A DNA stretch of 64,000 nucleotides from Paragonimus westermani (GCA_008508345.1 QNGE01000752.1:49282-113281), one strand, 5' to 3'. Shown: positions 35,681-48,070, counted from the stretch's first letter. Translations and numbers: made by a program. The notes: generated by a model from the letters alone, not told the origin.

Positions 35681-35919
35681 GGTAACTGTAGGGCCGTTAA
35701 ATTCTCCCGGTTTATACAACGTTAGACTGTAAAGGCGAGACACTGACTGAACTAGTGACTCGCAGAATGAATAGCGCAGTCAAAAAGACTTCCAATGTTT
35801 GTTTAGTACTGATTGTCAAACGAGTCCTTTTACTCACTTTTTACATTTTCACAGACTCAGGTAGTTAGTTCATGTAGTGAGGACGCCAGCTAGTCGTCTG
35901 CCAAACCGACGCTGCGGCC

Positions 35920-36132
35920 AACTGGCGTAAGGTGCGAGGTGGACAGATGATGACCTGGCTCAGGGAGATGAATTTGTTCACGAAGGGGTTGGCCACTGTA
36001 GATCGGATTCGTTTCCCAGGCTGGGGATTCGTGATTCACAGAGTCTGGTTGGGGATGTTAAGAGAGATGGTGGCTAATCGAGCCCAGTGGTCTGAATGTT
36101 GTCGTTGTTTGGCCGAGTTGTCTGTGAAGTGA
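35920..36132 (+). pseudogene. C-terminal end of an RTE-like LINE ORF
   Basis: The frame RGGQMMTWLREMNLFTKG, then FPGWGF and RAQWSECC, matches the conserved C-terminus of a flatworm RTE-like ORF (RGGQ.MTW...KGL, LPGWG, RSQWRSCC). The following 36133-36360 is its 3' UTR. Part of it (36248-36365) resembles 47040-47170 downstream of another copy. Confidence 0.6.
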
Positions 36133-36379
36133 ATGCATTTAATGAGGTGGGGCAGTGAAAGCCTGAAGTAAGCTGTCTTGCTGATGATGTCTTACTTTCA
36201 CTTGCAGCTCGGTTGTCTGTTTGCAAGGTGTAGGCACCTTGTTGTTGAATGTACGAATGTAGACGTAGCTATTTTTAGTAGTTAGGTACCTTCCTCTTCC
36301 CTTCTACTTTCTTCTCTCTTTCTGTGCAGGGTTCGCTTTTTTCTTCAGGATTCTGTGGCGGTTAAGCATCAGTGAGACC

Positions 36380-37100
36380 CATTGCGTTATTCCTGTCTAT
36401 GTTGACGATACAGTGCGGCACAACCACAAACCGCTCGCAGATTCAACGCGGTGGTTTGCGTACAACTCAAATGTACGTCGCCTAAATATGTGGTCTCATT
36501 TCGTGTTCATTCATTCGTATGCTCTTATGGAGCCGGTTACGTCAGTCGCACAACCGAGCGGCATTCTCAGAAGGCACGTGAACACTGTCGTGTGTTGAGT
36601 TGCCAAATCGAGAAAAATCAGAACAAGACTGAGTGGTACTAAGCTATCTCTTTACTGGAAAGATGTCAGTTCTTATGCAGCCTCAACAATAATCAACGCA
36701 GCAGCTGGTCGACATTTCTGATTGTTTGGCGCCGATCGATTGTAATTCGACTTACAGCAGCTTATGAGTGAGTTTTGGTCGGCCGAACCTTCTTCATTCA
36801 ACCAACTGATCCAGTCCAATCTCATTACAAGCACTACCCCCACATGGTTGACAGAGGACGAGGTGAAGTCAATTTCGAGTATAATTCTGGTGTACCTCGT
36901 CGATTCAGGGCACCAGGTCTCACTGGAAGTTGCCTGTCAGCTCATTTGTCGCTTGCCCAGCCATCAGTCCAGAGAAGTGGGATTTCGTATTTTGGCCAGC
37001 ACGGAAGCGAACGAAACTCGGTTGCCCGATGCACACTTGTGAAGTCAAGAGATACGTTCAAGCCCTACGGTTACCCTGGTCTCCCGTCACTCACTTGACA
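36380..37100 (+). pseudogene. Penelope-like element GIY-YIG endonuclease, broken
   Basis: In the frame starting at 36451 the block VVSFRVHSFVCSYGAGYVSR is followed by TTERHSQKAREHC. This is the FTC.CG..YIGRT....R..EH core of the GIY-YIG nuclease found at the C-terminus of Penelope-like elements. After a frame change (36764-37042) come LVDSGHQVSLEVA and RLPSHQSREVGFRILAS, matching the conserved DSGH and (I/L)YR(I/V)P..RS blocks, and then KRYVQALRLPW in a third frame. In the usual motif the second Tyr-Ile-Gly is YIG; here it reads YVS. The RT part of the element is not adjacent. Confidence 0.65.
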
Positions 37101-37339
37101 CCTCCAGAGGTCAATACGATCACCTTATTCTCCTCCAATCCGGAACTGTTTTCTTTTATTATGCGACAATTTCTCCCGACTTCACCCACGTAATAATCAT
37201 GGTAATCGAAAATGTGTCTGTTTCACTAACCATCCCTTATCCACTTGATCTCTATTGTCGTGGCCTGTGAACTAAGTCCGAATACATGTTTTAGATCAGG
37301 ATCCGGAAGCGTCACAAAAAATCCGGTGCGGACTCATTT

Positions 37340-38710
37340 CCCCATGCTTTCTATGGATGGAAGTCCAGCCTTAGTCGAAGAGCTGACAGCTCTGCTCCAG
37401 ACACCCTAAATCGATAGTCATTCCAAATGACTGGTGCTTGGCTAACGTTATCCTCATTCTCACAAAAAGCTCATGTGATTTGTATGCAAATCACAGGGAA
37501 TAGCTTGATTCTTACTGCGTCGAAGTGGTTTGCAACCACTGTACTTCGTAGACTCAGCAAGACGCGCAAGTAGCATATTCTTGATGAGAAAACGGGGTCT
37601 CGTTTTGGCTGTCTGCGCTGGTCACAGTCTTACACTCCTTCAGGCACTTGATCTCCGCCATTCATAGAGAAGGCCAACAACTGTTTTGTCTTTGGACACC
37701 AGCGTGGTCTGTAATTCAGCCGACAGAGCTGCACGCTGAGACTGTCTATCGAGAAGGGGTGTGCCCGAAAATGCGTGAACATTCTGGATGAATTTTGTTG
37801 TCGGTCCTCGTGCCGAGTTAAGGCTTATGGCAGCCTATCATCCACCTCTCGTGTCTCAACTGTGATGCAGCAAGCTTGTCCAGTCTCCTCTGTATTAAAC
37901 TTTGCAGTAGACGAGGTCCTAAAGTGTGCCCCAATAGACTGAGTATGATGATGTGAAACTTCACAGGCGTTCGTCTTCGAGACAGTATATACAGACGACA
38001 TCGCCCTACTCTGTGTGAGGGCTCACAGGGGATCTAGGACATCTGTGACAGATCAGAGGCTTCAGCTCGTCAGTGCAGAGTGCTGCTGCAAGATTGGCAG
38101 GACTCTGCAGCTGCTCTCACCCTCAGTGGCGAGTCGTTGGAAGTAGTCGCGAAGTCCCTGTACCCTTGGAGCTGTATCAGCGCTGATAGAATGTCTGATG
38201 AGATCACAAATCGCATAGAAAAGGCTCGAATGGCGTTTGCTGACTTGCGTCATCCGCGCTGTCCACATGATCTCAGTCTCTTTGTGAAAGACCGGGTGTA
38301 CAGTGCCAGTGTTTTCGATCATCGATGTCTCCAAAGTGTTAGCAGCATGTGGTAGGAACACCGACGTGTCTTCGGAACGGGTAGGTTCTGTTGACCCCTG
38401 AGCGTATCACTCTCGTCTCACAGTCTACGTTGGCGTGGCCACACCTTATGAATGCCAACTCACCGCCTATCGCATCGTGACTTGTTCGCCAATGATGGAT
38501 TATGTTGGAAGCGGCAGGCTGGTGACCGGTGTATGAATAGAGCTCGGGGTACACAGAAGCGTGTTTCAGTGGTGCACATTCGACTTCTTGGTTGAGGTTC
38601 GAAGGACAATGGACACCTTTAGTTGATGACGTTTTTTGATGTGGCGAAGAATAAAAGTTGATGGCGTTCGTGTTATGAGCCTTTACTTCCCCCACATCAT
38701 TTTTCTTCAT
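37340..38710 (+). pseudogene. RTE-like LINE RT through C-terminus, decayed
   Basis: Plus-strand blocks in order are AYGSLSSTSRVS..QQACPVSS.LNFAVDEVL (37840-37950), VLLQDWQDSAAALTLSGE (38078 on), SCISADRMSDEI, RIEKARMAFADL, YSASVFDHRCL, SLRWRGHTL.MPTHRL and LFANDGLCWKRQ. The end shows KNKS.WRSCYEPLLPP. These follow the standard order of an RTE-like flatworm element (palm, thumb, connection). Frame shifts and stops occur throughout. The last about 110 bases extend beyond the inverted-repeat arm into the spacer, showing that the left side keeps the original element end. Confidence 0.7.
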
Positions 38711-41217
38711 GCTACACCTTGCTTTCGCTCTAGACTTTACCTTTACTATTCCTCATGGTTTTAAACGAGTTAAATATATGTTAAATATATTTCGTACATC
38801 ACTACTTAAGCAGTCTTACGTAACAATTTTTGTCACCAAAAGCACATGGTGAATGCCATAAACTTTTAGGATGGAATAACGCTGAGAGAGTTTTATGTCG
38901 CAGTATGCGGATGTTTTTCCAGTGAATAATTTAATTTGCCGACACCTTCAGACATATTACTATAAAACAACATAAACCGGTTTTCTGAAAGCAGGCGAAG
39001 ATGTGCCTGACCACGATCATTTGAAACATTCTGAAAACAGAAAGTATTCCAACCACACTTCGAGTTAATGATAAGTGCCAGACTGCAATATCGGCCCGCT
39101 TTGTCGAACGGCAAAAGTGGTTTGATTACACGGCCTCTATCGCACAAGGTTAGCCGGCATTCAGGTGGAAGACTTGTCAGAAACGCCCATCAAGCTGCAG
39201 TAAAGACGAACTCAGATCAATGGCAACAAGATATGAGGTGACAGGAAAAACAACAGTTCGTTATAAAGAGGTACGCTCTGAGGTGTGTAGCAAACGTTTT
39301 TTGTCAAATCGGTAAGCGAGCGTCCATTGGTCTCATCTGGCTGAGTTTGGAAACAACCATCGATGACTAAAACGCAGAGTAGAGACAACTTATGCAGAAG
39401 ATAAAGTAGAAAAAGGAAATGGGACGGTGTTCTCTCTCATTATTGGTGACCGTGTTCAGCGCCGGTATAGCAGGAATACAGACAGGTGAAAAAAACGATT
39501 TAAATATTGTCAACTTATGGAGCATTAATCACTACACAGGTGAATGGGAAGAGGTCGAATATTTCTGTCGATGGTCTCTTGCAGAACAGGACGTTAGACA
39601 GCTGTTTACAAGTACATACTCCGTACTCAGAGAGTATACAAGGGTTGGACAAATAGACACACTTTTGGTATTGATATGTTCGCCGAGTTTGGCATTTAGG
39701 TTGCAAACGTTTCATCACTAGGCGAGGTGATGAAACGTTTGCAACCTAAATGCCAAAACCATCAACCCGAGCTACAAACACCACCACTGTTCCCAACCAT
39801 CAGACACACTTTGCCAGGAATCTTTCGGGAGGGGGGTGAAGAAATTGACAGATCACGGCCAGTAACCGAGTAGAAAGCACCCTTTAGATTCGAAAATGCC
39901 AGCTATCGGTTGAGTATAGGGGGACTGCTGTTTCGGCGAATCGGACAGTGATAGCGTAACCGACAGGCTCACGATCAGGTCCGCCGCTGTAGTGTTTAAC
40001 TTTCGGTGCTTCGGAAGCTGCCACGTTCGAACTCGTGAATTTTTTGGATACAATACAGAAAAGGGTAACGTCTGCCATGACGACATGAGGTATCGACATA
40101 TTACTCGAAGACAGAAATAGCCACTGATAGGCACAAATCACAACGCATCTCTCAGATCCTACACAGAACAAAAGTGCGTAGCCAGCTCAGCCATCCACGT
40201 GGTTCCGCGCAGGAGTCACGTGTTTTCAGCTACACGATTACCAGTCCTTTTACGCAGCCTTGTTTTCACGTTTTTTAATAAGGTAACACGTAGGGATAGC
40301 CTTTGTCATGGACGGTCGTTCACGTAAGTCACAGTAGACTTAGGGCATGTACACACAGGTCAAAAGCACTCCCGAGAAAAACACTGAAAGGTAATAAATA
40401 GCATATGACGACAACCCCAAAAAAGACTCCGCGATTCTGATGTCTTGAGTTTTGTACGGTACCAAATTTCGAAGAACCACCACCGCAACTCATAACAGTG
40501 ATTACCTTTGACTTATCAGCCCTCGGAAGAGTTAAATTACAGTAGGTACGTGCAATAACCACTCGGGATAGTTTTTCTTCAGTGACACAAGGTACGGTGC
40601 AGGTAATCGACCACGTCTGACGCAGGGATACACGAATGAAGTATAGTTCATTCACGCGTGTATGTATGCGTTGTCACAAGCCCGTCGGCATGGGGTTATC
40701 GTATATAAACCGCAATATGATCATTAGGGAAAATGCGACAGTTCAGTGCACCCTTAGGGTGGGTATGTAATATTCTGGGATAATCTGGTGGAGATATCAG
40801 CTAAGGTAAATCATCGCTCGGTTTACGTGTGCTGCTAAAAAATTGTGCTCACTGAGCCAGAACGCTTGTGCGTGCCTCTGCCTCAAGATCTGGGCGCTAT
40901 ATATAAGTGTAAAATCTTTTTTTCTCCCTCCACATCCTTCTCTCTTTTTACCTTATACAATGGTCACTTTCCCTTAATATTGTGGGATTTCTTCCGTTTA
41001 TGTGTTCAATATGTGTTGTGACCGTGGTGTGACTTTGGTTCCCGGTACAAAGAAGCCTGCTTCAGTGGGCCGCTTCCGAACCTCTTGACTGAGGTGCGAA
41101 GCACAATGGACATCTGTTGAGGAATCCTGACTTGGCGAACATTACATCCATATATACATATAGACCTCCAGTCGTTATATCAGACTTCCAAAGGAGAAGG
41201 TATTCATCTTTCTACGC
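38599..41217. other. Spacer of the inverted repeat
   Basis: Unique 2619-bp loop between the arms. It holds the end of the LINE copy (to 38710), the hairpin at 39688-39757, and a second plus-strand LINE C-terminal scrap at about 41085-41150 (EVRSTMDIC, then LTWRT). At 39419 an ATG opens MGRCSLSLLVTVFSAGIAG, a signal-peptide-like start followed by ACAG and GTGAAA, but support is thin. Confidence 0.5.
39688..39757. repeat. Perfect 31-bp hairpin with 8-base loop
   Basis: Left stem 39688-39718 (starts TTTGGCATTTAGG) and right stem 39727-39757 are exact reverse complements around the loop TAGGCGAG. Adjacent words (TGTTCGCCGAG on the left, CCCGAGCTACAAACACCA on the right) recur around the diverged copy at 34.2 kb, so it is part of a dispersed repeat. 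The same hairpin is at 55691-55760 in the duplicate block. Confidence 0.9.
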
Positions 41218-43808
41218 ACCTCAACCAAGAAGTCGAATGTGCACCACTGAAACACGCTTCTGTGTACCCCGAGCTCTATTCATACACCGGTCACCAGCCT
41301 GCCGCTTCCAACATAATCCATCATTGGCGAACAAGTCACGATGCGATAGGCGGTGAGTTGGCATTCATAAGGTGTGGCCACGCCAACGTAGACTGTGAGA
41401 CGAGAGTGATACGCTCAGGGGTCAACAGAACCTACCCGTTCCGAAGACACGTCGGTGTTCCTACCACATGCTGCTAACACTTTGGAGACATCGATGATCG
41501 AAAACACTGGCACTGTACACCCGGTCTTTCACAAAGAGACTGAGATCATGTGGACAGCGCGGATGACGCAAGTCAGCAAACGCCATTCGAGCCTTTTCTA
41601 TGCGATTTGTGATCTCATCAGACATTCTATCAGCGCTGATACAGCTCCAAGGGTACAGGGACTTCGCGACTACTTCCAACGACTCGCCACTGAGGGTGAG
41701 AGCAGCTGCAGAGTCCTGCCAATCTTGCAGCAGCACTCTGCACTGACGAGCTGAAGCCTCTGATCTGTCACAGATGTCCTAGATCCCCTGTGAGCCCTCA
41801 CACAGAGTAGGGCGATGTCGTCTGTATATACTGTCTCGAAGACGAACGCCTGTGAAGTTTCACATCATCATACTCAGTCTATTGGGGCACACTTTAGGAC
41901 CTCGTCTACTGCAAAGTTTAATACAGAGGAGACTGGACAAGCTTGCTGCATCACAGTTGAGACACGAGAGGTGGATGATAGGCTGCCATAAGCCTTAACT
42001 CGGCACGAGGACCGACAACAAAATTCATCCAGAATGTTCACGCATTTTCGGGCACACCCCTTCTCGATAGACAGTCTCAGCGTGCAGCTCTGTCGGCTGA
42101 ATTACAGACCACGCTGGTGTCCAAAGACAAAACAGTTGTTGGCCTTCTCTATGAATGGCGGAGATCAAGTGCCTGAAGGAGTGTAAGACTGTGACCAGCG
42201 CAGACAGCCAAAACGAGACCCCGTTTTCTCATCAAGAATATGCTACTTGCGCGTCTTGCTGAGTCTACGAAGTACAGTGGTTGCAAACCACTTCGACGCA
42301 GTAAGAATCAAGCTATTCCCTGTGATTTGCATACAAATCACATGAGCTTTTTGTGAGAATGAGGATAACGTTAGCCAAGCACCAGTCATTTGGAATGACT
42401 ATCGATTTAGGGTGTCTGGAGCAGAGCTGTCAGCTCTTCGACTAAGGCTGGACTTCCATCCATAGAAAGCATGGGGAAATGAGTCCGCACCGGATTTTTT
42501 GTGACGCTTCCGGATCCTGATCTAAAACATGTATTCGGACTTAGTTCACAGGCCACGACAATAGAGATCAAGTGGATAAGGGATGGTTAGTGAAACAGAC
42601 ACATTTTCGATTACCATGATTATTACGTGGGTGAAGTCGGGAGAAATTGTCGCATAATAAAAGAAAACAGTTCCGGATTGGAGGAGAATAAGGTGATCGT
42701 ATTGACCTCTGGAGGTGTCAAGTGAGTGACGGGAGACCAGGGTAACCGTAGGGCTTGAACGTATCTCTTGACTTCACAAGTGTGCATCGGGCAACCGAGT
42801 TTCGTTCGCTTCCGTGCTGGCCAAAATACGAAATCCCACTTCTCTGGACTGATGGCTGGGCAAGCGACAAATGAGCTGACAGGCAACTTCCAGTGAGACC
42901 TGGTGCCCTGAATCGACTAGGTACACCAGAATTATACTCGAAATTGACTTCACCTCGTCCTCTGTCAACCATGTGGGGGTAGTGCTTGTAATGAGATTGG
43001 ACTGGATCAGTTGGTTGAATGAAGAAGGTTCGGCCGACCAAAACTCACTCATAAGCTGCTGTAAGTCGAATTACAATCGATCGGCGCCAAACAATCAGAA
43101 ATGTCGACCAGCTGCTGCGTTGATTATTGTTGAGGCTGCATAAGAACTGACATCTTTCCAGTAAAGAGATAGCTTAGTACCACTCAGTCTTGTTCTGATT
43201 TTTCTCGATTTGGCAACTCAACACACGACAGTGTTCACGTGCCTTCTGAGAATGCCGCTCGGTTGTGCGACTGACGTAACCGGCTCCATAAGAGCATACG
43301 AATGAATGAACACGAAATGAGACCACATATTTAGGCGACGTACATTTGAGTTGTACGCAAACCACCGCGTTGAATCTGCGAGCGGTTTGTGGTTGTGCCG
43401 CACTGTATCGTCAACATAGACAGGAATAACGCAATGGGTCTCACTGATGCTTAACCGCCACAGAATCCTGAAGAAAAAAGCGAACCCTGCACAGAAAGAG
43501 AGAAGAAAGTAGAAGGGAAGAGGAAGGTACCTAACTACTAAAAATAGCTACGTCTACATTCGTACATTCAACAACAAGGTGCCTACACCTTGCAAACAGA
43601 CAACCGAGCTGCAAGTGAAAGTAAGACATCATCAGCAAGACAGCTTACTTCAGGCTTTCACTGCCCCACCTCATTAAATGCATTCACTTCACAGACAACT
43701 CGGCCAAACAACGACAACATTCAGACCACTGGGCTCGATTAGCCACCATCTCTCTTAACATCCCCAACCAGACTCTGTGAATCACGAATCCCCAGCCTGG
43801 GAAACGAA
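41218..43808 (-). repeat. Right arm of the inverted repeat (truncated by N)
   Basis: Reverse complement of 36008-38598. It contains the same decayed LINE RT (41218-42476, minus), Penelope-like endonuclease (42716-43436, minus) and LINE C-terminus (43684-43808, minus). Its missing outer 327 bases are found at 59812-60138. Confidence 0.9.
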
Positions 43809-43809
43809 N
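43809..43809. other. N at contig join
   Basis: Single N at the exact end of the first copy of the 4258-bp duplicate; the sequence right of it does not continue the arm. Confidence 0.9.
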
Positions 43810-44050
43810 AGCGACGTCTACATTCGTACATTCAACATCAAGGTGCCTACACAGTGCAAAGAAACAATCGAGCTGCAAGTGAAGATAAGGCGTCATCACC
43901 AAGACATTTTTTCAGGCTTTCACTGCCCCAACTCATTAAAAGCAGGATACGAATGACATTCGTCAAGGGGAATTTTAGGAATTCAGTGAGCGTAACTATT
44001 GATCCAGGGTGTCTGGAGCAGAGCTGTCAGCTCTTCGACTAGGGCTGGAC
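43810..44050 (-). mobile_element. Internally deleted LINE fragment of the same family as the arms
   Basis: Positions 43810-43940 resemble 43547-43690 (3' UTR part of the family), and 43995-44050 resembles 42395-42450 (shared GGGTGTCTGGAGCAGAGCTG). The order of the two pieces is swapped relative to the arm. An older copy joined RT start to 3' end by deletion, or two adjacent copies, would explain this. The first bases after the N therefore belong to a repeat similar to the end of the left contig. Confidence 0.5.
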
Positions 44051-44459
44051 GTACGCTTATGTAAAGGCTGGCGGAAATTCTGGGCGAATGTGATCGTTGT
44101 TATGAACTTGCAACAGATCTGCTTTTATAGTTGAGGCAATGTTGTTCTCCGGTTTAGGTGGAAAATTTGAAAAGTTTCTGTTTTGCATAGCGTCGGTCCG
44201 TGTAGCGGTTGACTGTGACCTCCGGTGTGTTGCCTAGTACGTCTGAAAAACATGGGTTATCGCCCAACAGTCTGATGTAGGTTCGAATGCATGGACCACA
44301 GGCGACGGTGCTCAGAATCAGACATTGATGTCTTATTCGCTGTGCCCTCGTGGTGGGCAAATCCCTCACTACCAGGTCAGTCAGACTCTTAAGACGTCAT
44401 CTCCGGTTGGGTCATCCAATAAGACCCTGCACGATGTTGTCTGCCATGCTAGACTTTTG
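44051..44459. other. No recognised feature
   Basis: Short frames only, without motifs. Confidence 0.3.
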
Positions 44460-47170
44460 TATTAGAGATTCGGAATGGGGTCTCAAGCCAACCCTCTTCT
44501 GCTCCATAAACCACCGGGAAGTATCAGAAGTTATCGGTCTCCCAACAACGAAATTGTGTGCGCATTACGCATTTCTCCTTCCTTTTAGCCCCTAGGTTTT
44601 TCTACCTTCCCTGTGCCTCCCAGGTGATGGTAGTTTTATAGAACCAGAATAAGTGGTTAACGCTGTCACCTTCAGTGCCCACACTCTGCCAATTTGGTCA
44701 GCAGGCTGCTGGGGCATGTATTGTCTGAAGTCTGGGGCTTGATGTGGGCTCCCTGTCGGGGATGCGAGTCTACAATTGTAACACGATTATTCACTCGAAC
44801 TCACCTCTAGGTAACTGTCTATCGAAGCGCCTGTCCCTCAGAGTGTCGGATTACGCTGAAGCTGAATCGCGTGGTCACGTTGGAGTGGGAATCGCACTGA
44901 GTTCCAGAGCAGAACAATGTTTGCTCGATTATATACTCAGTCTGAATACGTCGGTTAACGTATGTCGACGCAAACCAGAAAAGCTTTGTACATTCATCAT
45001 ATCGGCGTAGGCTCCAACGAGTAGCTGTTAAGATGCTGCTAAAAATGCGTTCCACGACACCCTCGGACATCATCATACTAGCAGGTGATTCTGATGCTCA
45101 TCTGGGCCGTCTCTCTCCAGAAGAGAAGCGGCTGGGAGGTATGTTTATTGCCCGAACACAACGTACTAACAATGACGAGAGACCACTGCAGCTCTGCGCA
45201 TCTCATGATATCTGTATTTCCACTAGTGCATTTCAACACAGGAAGAAGCGCTGTGTTACATAGAGACTTTTCTGTGCTTCTTGGCTGTGGACACAGCTAG
45301 ATCATATGGCAATCATTCACAGCTAGTACCACTGCATCTTTGGGCAACCACCTGCACTCAGGTCATTCTATTGTGCGTGCCTGATTTATTTTGTCGCCTG
45401 CCCAGAAGTCATACACTTGTAAATGCAGGATAGCTGCCATTTGAGCGAGGAGAGTGTAATGGCTGCTTGTCAGGAAACATCGGTGAACAAATTTCCCAGT
45501 TCGAATCAGGTGAGAGAACCTAACGAACACTGGGAACAGATCGTAACAGCTAAGAAAGCTTACGTCGCTCGACTCCGCATTGCTTTGTTGATGCTTTAAT
45601 GATCGCCACTGTCGAGAACTTGAAGCTGACCGAATGCTCGCACGAAGATCATGAGCATCAATAAGTGAGACACTCGAAAGAAATGGAACGGGCCTTTTGT
45701 ATGTGGGAATAGCAGAAAGCTAATTTCTCTGATCTTTGATTGTACTGACTGCCGAGTCGGTGTGAATGAGAATATATGTGAAAAGGATGGTTCACTTATC
45801 ATCAATCAACCGCACCGATTTGACAGCCAGACCATTTAGACGACGAAGCCTGAATCCTCATTTGTACTGTTGCAAACGGACCTCCATCGAAAGCAGAAGT
45901 GACCCTGGAGCCTAAGCTGCTGAAGCGTAACAAGTCTCCTAGATCAGAACTCCTCTCTTTTCTTTTTAAAGATGGTGAGGACATGTTGATATCATATCTG
46001 ACGAAACTCCTCTAGACGATTTGGGAAACTGAAGAAGTGCCTCGTATAGGTGCTTATCAACAGTAATTCCCATCTTCAAAAATGGGGCTCGGAGTTTGTG
46101 TAACAACCACAGAGGAACCAGTCTATTGTCTGTTGCGTTCAACTTCCTTACTGGCCTCATTTTACGTCGGCCACTAAGCCGGAAGAAAGTCAGATACTCA
46201 GAGGACTGAGAGGGTTCCGGTTCTGTCGAGGATGCGTTGATCACATTCTTTATTTTGCGACATCAACGTTTTTATATTCAGCCGACAGCCGTGGCCTTTT
46301 TATGATTAAACGTTGCCTTCAATTCGGTTGCTCGTAACCATCTCTAGAACTGCCTTCTGCTCAAGGGATTTTCAGAGAAATACGTGAATCCGTTTTGATC
46401 ACATTACGCCCACTCTGTAAGCAGGGCGAGCGTTGTGCAATTCTAGTGGCGTTCACTTTGGTCGTGGATGACATTCTTGAAGGTGCACTTGAGGAATCCA
46501 GTGAGTGTGGAGTTTTGCTTTTCTTCCTCACGCGAGGTTGACCTACATGGTGTGTGCGGATGACATTGTGTTGCTTAGCTCTCTTGCAGAAGATGTGTAG
46601 ACTCTGCTGAACAAGGTGAGTTGCTGCACTGGCTCACTTTGAACGTGTTTCACACCTTCAAAGTGCTGGGAGCCACAGTGCTTTCAGGTCAATCCCATGG
46701 CTGTTGTGATGATGATAATGGCTTCAATGTCGCCTGCGTAAAAACGAGAGACGTTAGTGTGCCATCACCCATTGATTAGCCTAACAGCGTTCCGCCCCGA
46801 ATGTTGTATCATATTGTCCTTCCACATGCGCATAATACTGACGAAGTTGGAATTCACAAAATCCAATTCAGACGCGTGTTGGAGATCTAGCCGAGTGGGG
46901 AAAATGCCAGACCACACAACTGCCACCCGTGTAAGTATTATCAGCTACAGCAGCCGTCCTATGCTAAATAGAAAGAAAAATCAAGAATCCCAGTTGCTTC
47001 AAAGCTATCTATCACCTTCTTCCCCTTACTGATATCTCGGTTGAATGTCTGAACATAGGTATTTGTTTTTAGTAATTGGGTACCCTCCGCTCCTCTTCTC
47101 TTTCGTTGCCCAGGACTTGCTCTTTTTTCATGATTATATGGCGCTTGAACGCCAACTTGAATCACTGATT
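44460..47170 (+). mobile_element. RTE-like LINE, full-length layout, heavily decayed
   Basis: The 5' leader (44460-44560, shared with 32.6 kb) is followed by endonuclease blocks GHVGVGIALSSRAEQCLLDY (44868 on) and FIISA near the usual AYAPT. Next come IIILAGDSDAHLGRLSPEE (45075 on; the DFNA Asn is now Asp), DERPLQLCASHDI, and LHSGHSIVRA for LDSDHALVRA. RT blocks follow at 45960-46600: PIFKNGARSLCNNHRGTSLL-like, FRFCRGCVDHI for FRPGRGCIDHI, VDDILEGALEESSECG, and a degenerate ADD. The 3' UTR at 47040-47170 matches 36248-36365. No intact frame remains, but the order is complete. Confidence 0.65.
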
Positions 47171-47599
47171 TAATACTGTCTTTGACGAGGATGGCAGTAC
47201 ATTACCCTTCAGGCACACATGGAAACCACACTGTTCGTGACACGAACCACCTTAGCGGAGTGGTTAGAGTAATAGAAGATTCTCATCTCAATGGACAGCT
47301 AATCAACCCACCCTCACGTCACCTCATTGTGAGAGTTCCGTCTGAACTGGATCTTATGAATTCCGATTTCGTCAGTATTCGACTCGCAATCAACTCGCCT
47401 GTTACAACGATTCTACCCGGACATTCAGCTTGCTGTCTGATTGTCCATCCATGCGATTCTCTCTCGGAGGCCCTGGTGATGATATCGTTTTACCTCGTGA
47501 TCGCACCAGAGTGGGGGATCCCATTCGGTTGCAAAGTAGACCATCATCTACTCGATCTGACCCCAGTGAACAATCACTCGTGTGCTATCAGATTCAGTA
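47171..47599 (+). other. Unassigned open frame downstream of the LINE
   Basis: A 172-codon frame (47182-47700) has no family I recognise. An alternative frame reads RFSLGGPGDDIVLPRDRTRV. The 3' part merges with the endonuclease fragment that follows. Confidence 0.25.
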
Positions 47600-48070
47600 C
47601 AATTTGTTATCGCAAACCTAGAAAAGCTTCTCGTGCTCAATATATCAGCGTGCGCTTCGACAGACACTTGTTCAGTTGCTATCAAGATTGCATACTGTGA
47701 TGTCTTCAGCGACTTTAAACAGACCAAACTGTCAGATGTTATCTTAAAAACAGGCAACTTGGATACTCTTTGTGGTCGTTTTCCAAAAAGGAGGCGATTG
47801 GATGGCGTGTTTACTATCTAAACACAACACACGGACGACGGTGAAAGACCGTTGCGATTGTGTACATCTCACGGGCTTTTTTTCAGATGTGTTTCGATTC
47901 AGGAATGCTGTTTCACATAGAGACCGCCATATAGGCACAAACCGGTCTTATAGCAAACGGCTACAGGTGGCACCATTGTGTCAAGGATCGTTGTGTATTT
48001 TGGCTTCACCACGTGGACCCGGATCGTGCCGTTATTCTTGCTCGATTCGTTGTTTTATTTGGTCAGATCA
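47600..48070 (+). mobile_element. RTE-like LINE endonuclease fragment
   Basis: Blocks are DTLCGRFPKRRRLDG (usual AQVGRL...LGG), TDDGERPLRLCTSHGLFF (usual TDNGERLLQLCSDHGLFL), and YRWHHCVKDRCVFW with VDPDRAVILARF (usual YRWRGCVQDCRSFW...LDSDHALVRARF). The catalytic Asp-His has become Asp-Arg. Only the second half of the domain is present. Confidence 0.6.

Larger units (their letters stand above)
35681..38598 (+). repeat. Left arm of a 2.9-kb inverted repeat
   Basis: Every position p here pairs with 79816-p on the minus strand (41218-43808) and with 95819-p (57221-60138). ORF translations in the two arms are the same except for isolated substitutions, for example Arg versus Ser in one frame near 36900 and two mismatches next to the outer edge. 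The outer boundary is sharp at GGTAAC (35681-35686 and 60133-60138). The inner boundary is at 38598/41218. The arms contain a LINE C-terminal piece, a Penelope-like endonuclease and a LINE RT, all already broken, so the duplication is younger than the decay. Confidence 0.9.
39551..43808. repeat. 4258-bp block, first copy of an assembly-level duplicate
   Basis: Identical in every part I compared to 55554-59811, with a constant offset of 16003 and the same strand. It ends immediately before the N at 43809. Includes part of the spacer, the hairpin and most of the right arm. Confidence 0.9.

Noticed and set aside
39419..39721. Signal-peptide-like 100-codon ORF in the inverted-repeat spacer
   Set aside because: The donor (GTGAAA) is weak, and the frame runs into the hairpin repeat and the duplicate block. 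Evidence is insufficient for a gene call.
39884..40171. Repeated ORFs at 39853-40655 and 55856-56658
   Set aside because: Their recurrence reflects the 4258-bp assembly-level duplication, not conservation. No motifs are visible.
38062..41754. 99-codon frame MFLPHAANTLET and its copies at 41455 and 57458
   Set aside because: It is the antisense of the decayed LINE thumb region (VLLQDWQDS...FDHRCL), and appears repeatedly only because of the inverted repeat and the duplicate block.
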